A model generated the notes under the pieces. It did no database searches. It had not been told where the DNA came from and was given only the letters and a program-made list of their open reading frames with translations. A program made the translations under genes and the position numbers. This document shows positions 7,855-16,231 of a DNA stretch of 64,000 bases, one piece after another. Origin of the DNA: Bacteroidaceae bacterium. Lineage in GTDB: Bacteria > Bacteroidota > Bacteroidia > Bacteroidales > Bacteroidaceae. The stretch is from assembly GCA_902362595.1 (NCBI GenBank), contig CABIXF010000017.1, positions 8,798 to 72,797 of the forward strand. The letters run 5' to 3'. Within the stretch, counting starts at the first letter, position 1, and every line of letters starts with the position of its first letter.

Positions 7855-9030
7855 ATGGAAAATGAAATACAATCCGGACCGGACAGGGATTTCCTGCTGG
7901 AACTGGACAAGCTGGAGGCGTGCGGCAACCTGCGCGTGTTGCCGGAAACCTGCTGTGACGGGAAATGGATTGAAGCCGGCGGACGGCGGATGCTGAATCT
8001 GTCATCGAACGATTACCTGGGACTGGCTTCGGACAAGGCGTTGCGCGAGGAATTTCTGCGGACGGTGAAGGAGAGGGACTTGTGCTTTTCTTCCTCGTCT
8101 TCACGGTTGCTGACGGGCAACTTCCCGGCTTATCGGGAATTGGAAACGTTGCTGGTTTCGCTCTTCGGGGCGGAGAGTGCACTGGTGTTCAGCAGCGGGT
8201 ATCACATGAACACGGGGATTCTGCCGGCGGTGACCGATGCGAATACCCTGATTCTGGCCGACAAGCTGGTGCATGCGAGTCTGATTGACGGCATCCGTCT
8301 GTCGGCAGCCAAGTGCATCCGCTACCGCCATCAGGACTATGCACAGCTGGAGAATCTGCTGGCCAAGTATCACGGTTCGTATCACCGGATTGTCATCGTG
8401 ACGGAAAGTGTGTTTAGCATGGACGGTGATGTGGCTTCGCTCGACCGACTGGTGGCACTGAAGCACTGTTACGACCACGTGATGCTGTATGTGGACGAGG
8501 CGCATGGCATTGCGGTGCGAGGGGCGCATGGACTGGGGGTGGCCGAGGAACAAGGCTGCCTGAAGGACATCGATTTCCTGTGCGGCACCTTCGGCAAGGC
8601 GATGGCTTCCGTCGGGGCGTATGTGGTGTGCCGGAAGGTGATTCGCGATTATCTGGTGAACCGGATGCGGACGTTGATTTTCACCACGGCATTGCCTCCT
8701 GTCAACGTGGCTTGGACGCGGTTTGTCTTGTCGCGGTTGGAGGAGATGCAGGCACGGCGGGAGCACCTGGCACAGATTTCAGCGCGTCTGCGGGAGGCTG
8801 TCCGTGAAAGCGGGGCCGATTGCCCGTCGGAAAGCCACATCATTCCCTTGGTGGTAGGAGCCAACGAGAAGGCCATCTGGAAGGCACTGCAGATGCAGGA
8901 ACACGGCTTCTATGTGTTGCCCGTGCGTCCGCCTACGGTGCCTGAAGGGACGGCACGGTTGCGTTTCTCGCTGACCGCGCTGATTGAAGCGGACGAAGTG
9001 GCGCGTTTGTGTCACGAATTGAAGGAATGA
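7855..9030 (+). CDS. bioF: 8-amino-7-oxononanoate synthase BioF
   Basis: PLP enzyme of the alpha-oxoamine synthase family that condenses pimeloyl-ACP with alanine to give 7-keto-8-aminopelargonate. Length is 391 residues. Visible signatures are NLSSNDYLGLA, SRLLTGN, FSSGYHMNTG, the cofactor aspartate motif YVDEAHG and the lysine motif GTFGKAMAS near residue 247. It sits between bioA and bioG with short gaps. A ribosome-binding site AAAGGAGGA precedes the start. The operon context separates it from the related 2-amino-3-ketobutyrate CoA ligase. Confidence 0.96.
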   Translation: MENEIQSGPDRDFLLELDKLEACGNLRVLPETCCDGKWIEAGGRRMLNLSSNDYLGLASDKALREEFLRTVKERDLCFSSSSSRLLTGNFPAYRELETLLVSLFGAESALVFSSGYHMNTGILPAVTDANTLILADKLVHASLIDGIRLSAAKCIRYRHQDYAQLENLLAKYHGSYHRIVIVTESVFSMDGDVASLDRLVALKHCYDHVMLYVDEAHGIAVRGAHGLGVAEEQGCLKDIDFLCGTFGKAMASVGAYVVCRKVIRDYLVNRMRTLIFTTALPPVNVAWTRFVLSRLEEMQARREHLAQISARLREAVRESGADCPSESHIIPLVVGANEKAIWKALQMQEHGFYVLPVRPPTVPEGTARLRFSLTALIEADEVARLCHELKE

Positions 9031-9049
9031 ATCGGAAAGAATTGAAGGA

Positions 9050-9718
9050 ATGAAACAACTGTTTATCAAGAAGGAAGGAAACCCGGTGTTGCTGCTTTTC
9101 TTTGCGGGCTGGGGTTCGGACGAAAACCTGTTTGGCAGTCCGGTGCCGGAAGGGTGCGATTACTTGCTGTGTTTTGATTACAAGAATATGGACTTTGACT
9201 ACAGCCTGCTGGACGCCTATCAGGAGATACGGGTCCTGGCCTGGTCCATGGGCGTATGGGTGGCTTGCCAGACGTTGACCGGGAAGGATTATCCCTACGG
9301 GATGAGGCTGGCCGTGAACGGAACACCTTATCCCATTCACGATACGAAAGGGATTCCGGAAGCCATCTTCCGGGGAACGCTGGAGAATTTCTCGGAACCG
9401 GTGCTGGTACGTTTCCGGCGGCGGATTTGCGGGTCGGCAGCGCAGGTGAAAGTTTTTCTGGCACATCATCCTTACCGGACATTAGAAGATTTGCATCAGG
9501 AACTGGCAGACGAATGGACGATGGTGAAGGCCCTTCCGGTGTGGGAGTGGGACTGGGACAAGGCGATTGTCGGGACCTCGGACAAGATTTTCCCGCCGCA
9601 GAACCAGCGGGAAGCTTGGCAAGGCGTACCGGTAGAAGAAAAGGACGTGGAACACTATGACGAGGAACTGTTCCGGCAGTTGCTAAGCGGAGAAAGTAGT
9701 TTATGGACAAGACCCTGA
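9050..9718 (+). CDS. bioG: Pimeloyl-ACP methyl ester esterase BioG
   Basis: Alpha/beta-hydrolase of the BioG (DUF452) type, 222 residues. It removes the methyl ester from pimeloyl-ACP methyl ester, ending the BioC-dependent disguise of the acyl chain. The nucleophile is S66 in LAWSMGVW. The N-terminal FFAGWGSDE is the typical oxyanion-hole region. It overlaps bioC by 16 nt, so the gate-opening esterase and the methyltransferase that precedes it in the pathway are translationally coupled. No bioH-like gene is seen in the window, and BioG is the usual Bacteroidota choice. Confidence 0.93.
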   Translation: MKQLFIKKEGNPVLLLFFAGWGSDENLFGSPVPEGCDYLLCFDYKNMDFDYSLLDAYQEIRVLAWSMGVWVACQTLTGKDYPYGMRLAVNGTPYPIHDTKGIPEAIFRGTLENFSEPVLVRFRRRICGSAAQVKVFLAHHPYRTLEDLHQELADEWTMVKALPVWEWDWDKAIVGTSDKIFPPQNQREAWQGVPVEEKDVEHYDEELFRQLLSGESSLWTRP

Positions 9719-10452
9719 TCAGTCGGCGTTTTGCGAAGGCCGTGGGCACTTACCTGGACAAAGCCGACGTGCAGCGTTACGTGGCGTCGCGGATGGCAGA
9801 ACTGACGGGCCGTTATATCCCGGAAGACGTACAGGAACGGGTGCTGGAGATTGGTTGCGGCACGGGCATGTTCACGCGGATGTACCTGAAACAGGCAACT
9901 CCGGAAGAGATGTGGCTGAACGACCTTTGTCCGGAGGTAAAACCCTATCTGGCCGATGTGTTGGGCGAGAAGGTGCATTTTGTGGCGAAGGATGCGGAGA
10001 CGCTGGCTTTTCCCGGAGGGCAGGACCTGATTGTGTCGTGCTCGGCGGTGCAGTGGTTCGATGATTTGCCGCGCTTCTTTTCGGGGTGTCGGAGGCTGCT
10101 GCACGAAGGAGGCTACCTGGCTTTCAGTACCTTCGGCCCTCACAACACGGAGGAGGTGGCCACGCTGGCTTCGGCAGGGCTTTCGTATCCGTCGTTGGAG
10201 GCACTGCGGGAGATGCTGGCCGCCCGTTACGAGGTGGTATATGCCCATGAGGAGCAGTTGCGCCTGTCGTTTGCTTCTCCGCTGGAGGTGTTGCGGCACC
10301 TGAAAGAGACGGGAGTGACGGGCACGGCAGCACAGGCCTGGACACGAGGCAGGCTGCAGGAGTTCTGCCGGAATTATACCGAACGGTTTTCGGATGAGCG
10401 GGGCAGGGTGTATCTTACCTTTCATCCCATTTATATGATATGTAGAAAATAA
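9703..10452 (+). CDS. bioC: Malonyl-ACP O-methyltransferase BioC
   Basis: SAM-dependent methyltransferase that methylates malonyl-ACP to start pimelate synthesis on the fatty-acid machinery. The 249-residue protein has the SAM-binding motif VLEIGCGTGMFT near residues 46-57 and the post-motif regions DLCPE and LIVSCSAVQWFDDL typical of BioC. The N-terminal SRRFAKAVGTYLDKADVQ is the usual BioC start. It overlaps the preceding bioG and is 21 nt from bioD. Confidence 0.95.
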   Translation: MDKTLISRRFAKAVGTYLDKADVQRYVASRMAELTGRYIPEDVQERVLEIGCGTGMFTRMYLKQATPEEMWLNDLCPEVKPYLADVLGEKVHFVAKDAETLAFPGGQDLIVSCSAVQWFDDLPRFFSGCRRLLHEGGYLAFSTFGPHNTEEVATLASAGLSYPSLEALREMLAARYEVVYAHEEQLRLSFASPLEVLRHLKETGVTGTAAQAWTRGRLQEFCRNYTERFSDERGRVYLTFHPIYMICRK

Positions 10453-10473
10453 AATACTAAAAGCGATACGGAA

Positions 10474-11124
10474 ATGAAAAAAAATGTATATTTTGTGAGT
10501 GGCATCGACACGAACATCGGAAAGAGTTATGCCACAGCTTATTTGGCCAAGACATGGAACGAGCGGGGTATCCGCACCATTACGGAAAAACTGATTCAGA
10601 CGGGTAATATGGACCTGTCGGAAGACATCGAGTTGCACCGTCGGATTATGGGTACAGGCTTGTTGCCGGAGGATAAGGAACGGCTGACGATGCCGGAGAT
10701 TTTTTCTTATCCCTGCTCTCCGCACCTGGCTGCAGAGATTGACAAGCGTCCGATTGACTTCGACAAGATTGAACGGGCTACGCAGACGTTGAGTGAGCGT
10801 TACGACGCGGTGTTGTTGGAAGGGGCCGGGGGACTGATGGTGCCTTTGACGCGCGAATTGCTGACCATTGACTACGTGGCACAGAAACAGTATCCGCTGG
10901 TGTTCGTGACTTCCGGACGACTGGGAAGCATCAACCATACGTTGCTGAGCCTGGAGGCGATGAGCCGCCGGGGCATCCGTCTGCATACGCTGGCCTACAA
11001 TCTCTTCCCGGAGGAAGACGATGAGATTATCCGTCGGGATACGGAGGAATACATGCGCGATTTGCTGAAACGGGAATATCCGGAAGCAGAGTTCGTGGTG
11101 ATTCCGTTTTTAGGTAATAAATAA
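10474..11124 (+). CDS. bioD: Dethiobiotin synthetase BioD
   Basis: ATP-dependent enzyme that closes the ureido ring of dethiobiotin from 7,8-diaminopelargonate and CO2. The protein is 216 residues long. The P-loop is GIDTNIGKSYATA, where the family more often has GKT or GKS; the lysine is present. LLEGAGGLMVPL is the second conserved nucleotide and substrate motif, and VTSGRLGSINHTLLS is the third. It is the last enzyme gene of the pathway in this operon, which therefore covers malonyl-ACP to biotin except for housekeeping fatty-acid enzymes. Confidence 0.95.
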   Translation: MKKNVYFVSGIDTNIGKSYATAYLAKTWNERGIRTITEKLIQTGNMDLSEDIELHRRIMGTGLLPEDKERLTMPEIFSYPCSPHLAAEIDKRPIDFDKIERATQTLSERYDAVLLEGAGGLMVPLTRELLTIDYVAQKQYPLVFVTSGRLGSINHTLLSLEAMSRRGIRLHTLAYNLFPEEDDEIIRRDTEEYMRDLLKREYPEAEFVVIPFLGNK

Positions 11125-11134
11125 AAGAAAGAAA

Positions 11135-12007
11135 GTGAAACAGGGGTATTATCACCTGCTGGCCATTTTGGTGGTCGCAGTGTGGGGATTGACGTATATC
11201 TCCACCAAGGTGCTGATTCAGCATGGACTGCATCCGCACGAGATTTTTTTCTATCGTTTTCTGATTGCTTATGCAGGTGTTTGGGTGATTTCCCCCCGTC
11301 GTTTGCTGGCTAATAGTTGGAGGGATGAAGGTTTGCTACTTTTAGGCGGCTTCTTTGGAGGTGCGCTTTACTTCTATACGGAAAATACGGCATTGGGAAT
11401 TACGCAGGTTTCGAATGTGGCTTTTCTGTTGTGTACAGCTCCCTTGATGACGGCATTGCTTTCATCAGTTCTCTACAAAGAGGAACGACTGACCCGCCGG
11501 TTGCTGGGCGGATCGGCACTGGCTCTGTGTGGAGTGGCTTTGATTGTGTTTGAGAAACAACACGGAGTACAAGTTTCCCCGTGGGGCGATTTGCTGACCT
11601 TGTGTGCAGCTTTCTCGTGGGCGTGCTATAGTTTGGTGATTCGTCAGCTTTCAGGTCGTTATCCGGTGTCGTTCATCACTCGGAAAGTGTTTTTCTATGG
11701 GATAATCACTATCCTGCCGCTATTTGGAATTTATCATTTCCGGTTGAATGCGGGGATTTTGGTGCAGCCGTCAGTTTGGATGAATCTGTTGTTCTTGGCA
11801 TTGGTAGCCTCGCTGGTCTGCTTTGTGGTTTGGAACGTGGCTCTGAAGAAGATAGGAGTGGTACGTACTTCCAACTATATCTACTTGGGGCCGTTGGTCA
11901 CGCTGGCCGCTTCCATGTGTATATTGGGAGAAAAACTAAGTCTTTGTGCAATTGTGGGATCGGCCTGCATCTTGTGCGGGGTATACTGGGCAGAAAAGAA
12001 ACATTGA
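11135..12007 (+). CDS. EamA/DMT-family transporter in the biotin operon
   Basis: A 290-residue inner-membrane protein with about ten hydrophobic segments and two EamA repeats (roughly residues 5-135 and 150-285). I take GTG at 11135 as the start, because it directly follows an A/G-rich ribosome-binding region and there is no better ATG. It begins 10 nt after bioD, so it is probably co-transcribed. DMT proteins move many small metabolites. A role with biotin or a precursor is suggested by position only. Confidence 0.88.
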   Translation: MKQGYYHLLAILVVAVWGLTYISTKVLIQHGLHPHEIFFYRFLIAYAGVWVISPRRLLANSWRDEGLLLLGGFFGGALYFYTENTALGITQVSNVAFLLCTAPLMTALLSSVLYKEERLTRRLLGGSALALCGVALIVFEKQHGVQVSPWGDLLTLCAAFSWACYSLVIRQLSGRYPVSFITRKVFFYGIITILPLFGIYHFRLNAGILVQPSVWMNLLFLALVASLVCFVVWNVALKKIGVVRTSNYIYLGPLVTLAASMCILGEKLSLCAIVGSACILCGVYWAEKKH

Positions 12008-12036
12008 GTCTTCCGGTTTTGAGATTGACAAGTTTA

Positions 12037-12068
12037 GGGAAATCCCTACCTCAAAATAGGGATTTCCT
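12037..12068 (+). terminator. Hairpin at the end of the biotin operon
   Basis: A perfect 11-bp stem (GGAAATCCCTA at 12038-12048 against TAGGGATTTCC at 12057-12067) has an 8-nt loop. It lacks a long U tract, so it may be an RNA-stabilising end rather than an efficient intrinsic terminator. Confidence 0.55.
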
Positions 12069-12070
12069 GC

Positions 12071-12100
12071 TTGATGGGGAGAAATATCTTCCTATTTTTG
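12071..12100 (+). promoter_or_regulatory. Bacteroides-type promoter
   Basis: TTG at 12071-12073, 19 nt, then TATTTTTG at 12093-12100. It is located 40 nt before the gene at 12140 and right after the biotin-operon hairpin. Confidence 0.65.
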
Positions 12101-12139
12101 TACTAGAATAAAAAGGTAAAACCGTTAAAAGATAGAATT

Positions 12140-13363
12140 ATGAGGAAGTTGAAAGTATTTGCTTCGTTGATATGGGCAAGTTTGCCGCTTTTTGTGGCGG
12201 CCCAGAGTAACGACGACCTTTACTTCGTGCCTAAGAAGAAGGCAGAAACGAAGAAGGAGACCGTAGTAGCCCCGAAGCAGAATCAGGGGACAGCGGTATA
12301 TTCCACATCGGCCACTTCCACTCCGGTGGTGGTGAAAGATGCGGCAGGAAACACACGTGATGTGGACGAGTACAACCGTCGGTACACATCGCGGGAAAAC
12401 ACGTTCTCCATGCAGAACGATACGCTTTACATACAGGAAAAACCGTATGGAGAGCGGGGAGAATGGGTGAACGGCTTTGAAGGTTCACAAGATGATTATG
12501 AGTATGCTATGCGCATCGTCCGTTTTCGGAGTCCGCGCTATGCCATTCCGGTGAGCAGCCCGCTGTATTGGGACGTGGTGTACGGAGCCTTCCCTTCCTG
12601 GGATTGGAACGTGTATGACGACGGACTGTATGCATACGTGTTCCCTACTTACAGCAATCCGCTGTGGTGGGACTGGAGATGGAACTGGAGCATTGCCGGA
12701 CCGCGATTTGGCTGGTATTCTCCATGGTATTATAGCAGCTGGTATTCTCCTTATTGGTATGGTAGCTACTGGGGTGGTTACTGGGGCAGCTATTGGGGAG
12801 GCTACTGGGGCGGTTATTGGGGTCCCGGATGGCATCATCATTACCCCTATTATGGATGGGGAGGAGGCGCTTATCAAGGGCACTCTTATACCTATAACAA
12901 CCGCCGTGCAGAAAATATGGTACGGAACGGTACGGTGGGGACTGCGTTCGACCGTAACGGCAGAACGGGAGGCCGCGTGATGAGTGGATTGGACCGTAAC
13001 GGCAGAACGGGAGGTCGTGTTGTGACCGGTACCGATGGAGTACGTTCTATCCGTCCGGACGGTGCTTCCAGAGTGCGTAGTACGGGTACAAGATACACAC
13101 GCCCGTCTCAGGGATTGGGTGAGTCCACTTATTCTCGTCCTAGTAGTACACGCCCGAATTCCTATCGAAATACGGATGTGTTCAACCGGATGAATCAGAA
13201 TTCGAACCGGACGAATGGGCTTAATAATTCGCGGACAAATTCAAATTCTTCTGTCAGAAGTTACAGTAACTTTGGAGGAGGAAGCTATCGTTCTACTACG
13301 GGTGGCGGCGGTTCTTCCAGAGGTGTAAGTACCGGTGGCGGTGGTGGTGCTCGCAGAAGATAA
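12140..13363 (+). CDS. Secreted Tyr/Trp/Gly-rich protein of unknown function
   Basis: A 407-residue exported protein with the signal peptide MRKLKVFASLIWASLPLFVAAQ. A mature start with DDLYFVPKKK and a region of about 100 residues rich in aromatic residues precede a tract of YWGGYWGS-type repeats (residues 205-230). A 14-residue unit DRNGRTGGRV... is present twice in tandem (DNA 12949-13030). The tail is Ser/Arg/Asn/Gly-rich and ends in GGGGGARRR. No catalytic motif is visible. Similar low-complexity envelope proteins occur in Bacteroidota. A role as a structural or surface-associated protein is a guess. The next gene starts 13 nt later and encodes an outer-membrane beta-barrel. Confidence 0.8.
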   Translation: MRKLKVFASLIWASLPLFVAAQSNDDLYFVPKKKAETKKETVVAPKQNQGTAVYSTSATSTPVVVKDAAGNTRDVDEYNRRYTSRENTFSMQNDTLYIQEKPYGERGEWVNGFEGSQDDYEYAMRIVRFRSPRYAIPVSSPLYWDVVYGAFPSWDWNVYDDGLYAYVFPTYSNPLWWDWRWNWSIAGPRFGWYSPWYYSSWYSPYWYGSYWGGYWGSYWGGYWGGYWGPGWHHHYPYYGWGGGAYQGHSYTYNNRRAENMVRNGTVGTAFDRNGRTGGRVMSGLDRNGRTGGRVVTGTDGVRSIRPDGASRVRSTGTRYTRPSQGLGESTYSRPSSTRPNSYRNTDVFNRMNQNSNRTNGLNNSRTNSNSSVRSYSNFGGGSYRSTTGGGGSSRGVSTGGGGGARRR

Positions 13364-13376
13364 ATGTGTAAATAAA

Positions 13377-14990
13377 ATGAAGTTAAAGATGAAAAAGAGA
13401 TATATGTATGCGGTGGCCTGTTCAGTGCTGTGTGGCGCACAGGCCATGGCGCAGACTGCGTATGATGCGGTCCGTTATGCGGGGGATGAATTGAATGGAA
13501 CAGCCCGTTTTGTCGGAATGGGGGGTGCCATGGGTGCTTTGGGTGCAGATATTTCGGTCATCGGTACCAACCCGGCGGGTATCGGCTTGTTCAGGGGACA
13601 CGATGTGTCTACGTCATTTGGCATGAATGCCACAAAGGCGGAAAGTGACTTTAATGGGAATGTGATGAACGACAAACGGAATAAGGCTTCGTTTGATCAG
13701 ATTGGTTTTGTGTATTCTACCAAAATCGGCAACCGTACGACGCTTCGTTACCTGAATTTTGGTTTTAACTATCATAAAAGCCGGAATTTCAACCGGCAGT
13801 TTGCAGCAGGCGGTATGCTGGGCGGACTCTCACAGACGCAGCAGATGGCCAATATGGTAGGCGGGTCTATCTATTCCATCAGTGAAATGGATGACATTTA
13901 TAACTATGGGACAGAAGGGCACAGCGGACTTTCGAACCCTTACTACAATACCAATTATCCGTATCTGGGCGTCATGGGTGTCCGTACGGAACTGGTCGGA
14001 GTGGGCACATTGGCCAATGGGAAGCAAGTACCGATGGGCTGGAACGGTAATGCAAACGGTTTCCGCAGCCGGGAGGAAGGTGGTATCAACCAGTATGACT
14101 TCAACGTGGCGTTTAATGTGGAAGACCGGATGTATTTCGGTATCACGCTGGGCGTGAATGACGTGAATTATACTCGCAGCACCTATTATACGGAAGATGT
14201 GTACGATGGCGATCACTCAGGTTATTATGAGTTGCGAAATGCTTACCGTACGGAAGGAACTGGATTGAACTTGAAATTCGGTGCTATTTTCCGTCCGATA
14301 GAAGATTCTCCGTTCCGCTTTGGTCTGGCCATTCATACGCCTACCTGGTACAGTTTAACCGACAAATATTCTTCGGAGATTTATTCGGAACTGAATTATA
14401 AATTCGCGAATGAAGCTGACAATACGCAGTTCAAGGCTGATGAACGGACGATAGATTATGCTGGAGAGTCTCTGCAGGATTATCGGTTGGTGACTCCGTG
14501 GAAATTCAATGTCAGCGCAGGAACTACTTTGGGAGGAATCATGGCTTTAGGTGCAGAATATGAATATGCAGGCTATAATGCTTCTCGGATGTATTACAAC
14601 GACGGGACTCCAATGGAGAACCAGAATGAGTACACCAAGTCTATCCTGAAAGGACAACATACACTGCGTGTGGGAATGGAAACACGTATCTCTTCGGCTT
14701 TCAGCGTAAGAGCAGGTTATAACTATTCTACTTCGGCCTTTAAGTACGGAGCATACAAATCGCTGAATGCAAACGATATGCGTACGGATACGGAATATAT
14801 GAATGACTTGGCCCGTAATACGGTAACCGTGGGCTTAGGTTATAGAGGAAAATGGTTCTATACGGATTTGGCATATAAATATGACATATATAAATCCGAT
14901 TTTTATGCCTTCAGTGATGAGGCTTTGCCAGCCACAAAGGTTACCAATGAACGTCATCAGCTGTTGCTGACATTGGGCGTTCACTTCTAA
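13377..14990 (+). CDS. Outer-membrane beta-barrel protein, OmpP1/FadL-like
   Basis: An outer-membrane protein of about 537 residues. I start at 13377, with an alternative ATG at 13389; either gives a signal peptide ending in AQAMAQ. An earlier in-frame ATG at 13335 lies inside the preceding gene and is unlikely. The mature start (VGMGGAMGALGADISVIGTNPAGIG) is the typical N-terminal plug or hatch motif of the OmpP1/FadL/TodX group in Bacteroidota. The remainder shows alternating aromatic beta-strands and ends in LLLTLGVHF, a typical barrel terminus. It probably passes hydrophobic compounds; the ligand is not predictable. Confidence 0.88.
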   Translation: MKLKMKKRYMYAVACSVLCGAQAMAQTAYDAVRYAGDELNGTARFVGMGGAMGALGADISVIGTNPAGIGLFRGHDVSTSFGMNATKAESDFNGNVMNDKRNKASFDQIGFVYSTKIGNRTTLRYLNFGFNYHKSRNFNRQFAAGGMLGGLSQTQQMANMVGGSIYSISEMDDIYNYGTEGHSGLSNPYYNTNYPYLGVMGVRTELVGVGTLANGKQVPMGWNGNANGFRSREEGGINQYDFNVAFNVEDRMYFGITLGVNDVNYTRSTYYTEDVYDGDHSGYYELRNAYRTEGTGLNLKFGAIFRPIEDSPFRFGLAIHTPTWYSLTDKYSSEIYSELNYKFANEADNTQFKADERTIDYAGESLQDYRLVTPWKFNVSAGTTLGGIMALGAEYEYAGYNASRMYYNDGTPMENQNEYTKSILKGQHTLRVGMETRISSAFSVRAGYNYSTSAFKYGAYKSLNANDMRTDTEYMNDLARNTVTVGLGYRGKWFYTDLAYKYDIYKSDFYAFSDEALPATKVTNERHQLLLTLGVHF

Positions 14991-15020
14991 GCGTTCATTG
15001 TGTTTGTTTTATTTTAATAT

Positions 15021-15058
15021 GGGAGTTGCTTTTGTTGATCGAGGCAGCTCCCTTTTTT
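15021..15058 (+). terminator. Intrinsic terminator between convergent genes
   Basis: GGGAGTTGC at 15021-15029 pairs with GCAGCTCCC at 15044-15052 (one G-U pair), followed by TTTTTTA. It ends transcription from the OmpP1-like gene. The T tract overlaps the last codons of the convergent gene at 15057. Confidence 0.85.
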
Positions 15059-16217
15059 ATTCTTTTTTGTCGCGGTATTCTTTCTTTTTCCAGAAATTGA
15101 ATCCCATGTAGATACGCAGGCTTCCAAAAGAGTTGGTCATGGAGAAAGTGGGTTTCCGGTAATCATAGGTGTGGAGTACGAGGGAGGCTCCTACATAATA
15201 TTTGCTGTTGTTCCAGGTGATTCCGGCACGGGTAATCAAATCGAAATTGATGTCTCTGATCCATTGGGTCCAGTTGGTTCCACTTTGGGTAGGCTGGTCG
15301 TTGATGCGGGCCTTTTTGTAGGCGATGGCTGGAAGCAAGGAAATGTTCAGCAGACAGTTCTTGGCAAATACCCAGTTGTAGCCATAACCAACGCTGAGGT
15401 TGTAATCAGTGTAGCGCAGGCTGTGGAATTTCAGGGAGGAGCTGAGCTGTTGCTGCATCTCATCGGGCAGTTGGGTGTAGTCGAAGGAGATGTTGTGTTG
15501 TGAATAGGAGAATCCGGCCAGCAGAGAACCGCAACTTTTCCGCTGGTTGGTCGACTGGCTGTAGGCTGCAGGGTAGGAGAAACGTTTGTGGTTGAAAATC
15601 CAGTAGGCATTCAGTCCCTTGATGTTGCTTTGGAAGCCGTTGAACTGCGTGTTTGTATAGTCCTTGCTCAGACTGAAATTTTCGTACGAAGAAATTTTGA
15701 AATCACTGCCTGTTTTCCGGTAGTAAAGGTCTACTCCAAATTTGGCGCTGTACAGGTTGAATACAATTTCTTTTCGGGGAGCTTTGTTCTTTCCTTTTCC
15801 TAAAAGGTCTTTGATATCAAACGAAAGTCCCAAAAAAATCCATCTCCATCCGAAGTAGATTCCCAGCTTGGTGTTGATGTGGGGGGCAAAACTCAGGCTT
15901 TGTCCGTCGTTGCTACCAAGGCGGTAGTGCTCATACCAGGAGCTTTGTTCCAGCATGAAAGCTAGGTTGTATTGGTTAGGAGAGATATAAGTGGTATCTA
16001 TTGTGTTTAACTTAATCCCGGCTTTTTTTATTTCATTCCCTGTGAATTTGATGGAACGTACAATGCCGTTGCTCAAACTGCCCAATGAAAGGCGTGGAAA
16101 GGAGATGAGTTTAGGCTTGTCATGGGCCACACTGTCCTGCTTCTCTGCTTGAGCTAGACTATGAGCCGGGCAGAAAAGGAATAGAGACAGTATGGTCAAC
16201 AAGGAGAGAGGTTTCAC
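15057..16217 (-). CDS. DUF4421-family envelope protein
   Basis: A 386-residue exported protein with the signal peptide MKPLSLLTILSLFLFCPAHSLAQ. The region from LNTIDTTYISPNQYNLAFMLEQ onward and the strand pattern ending in RIYMGFNFWKKK match the DUF4421 family of Bacteroidota, probably an outer-membrane beta-barrel. Function is unknown. It is the last gene of a tight minus-strand cluster (gap 14 nt to the oxidoreductase). Co-occurrence with a putative porin in the same cluster suggests a role in the envelope. Confidence 0.8.
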   Translation of the reverse strand: MKPLSLLTILSLFLFCPAHSLAQAEKQDSVAHDKPKLISFPRLSLGSLSNGIVRSIKFTGNEIKKAGIKLNTIDTTYISPNQYNLAFMLEQSSWYEHYRLGSNDGQSLSFAPHINTKLGIYFGWRWIFLGLSFDIKDLLGKGKNKAPRKEIVFNLYSAKFGVDLYYRKTGSDFKISSYENFSLSKDYTNTQFNGFQSNIKGLNAYWIFNHKRFSYPAAYSQSTNQRKSCGSLLAGFSYSQHNISFDYTQLPDEMQQQLSSSLKFHSLRYTDYNLSVGYGYNWVFAKNCLLNISLLPAIAYKKARINDQPTQSGTNWTQWIRDINFDLITRAGITWNNSKYYVGASLVLHTYDYRKPTFSMTNSFGSLRIYMGFNFWKKKEYRDKKE

Positions 16218-16231
16218 TCTATCATAAAGGT

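Noticed and set aside
6613..7872. 419-codon minus-strand ORF opposite bioA
   Set aside because: Shadow reading frame of a GC-rich coding gene with His/Arg/Gln-rich nonsense composition.
9655..10986. 443-codon minus-strand ORF opposite bioC-bioD
   Set aside because: Antisense shadow of two clearly coding genes; no recognisable protein, start context or operon partner.
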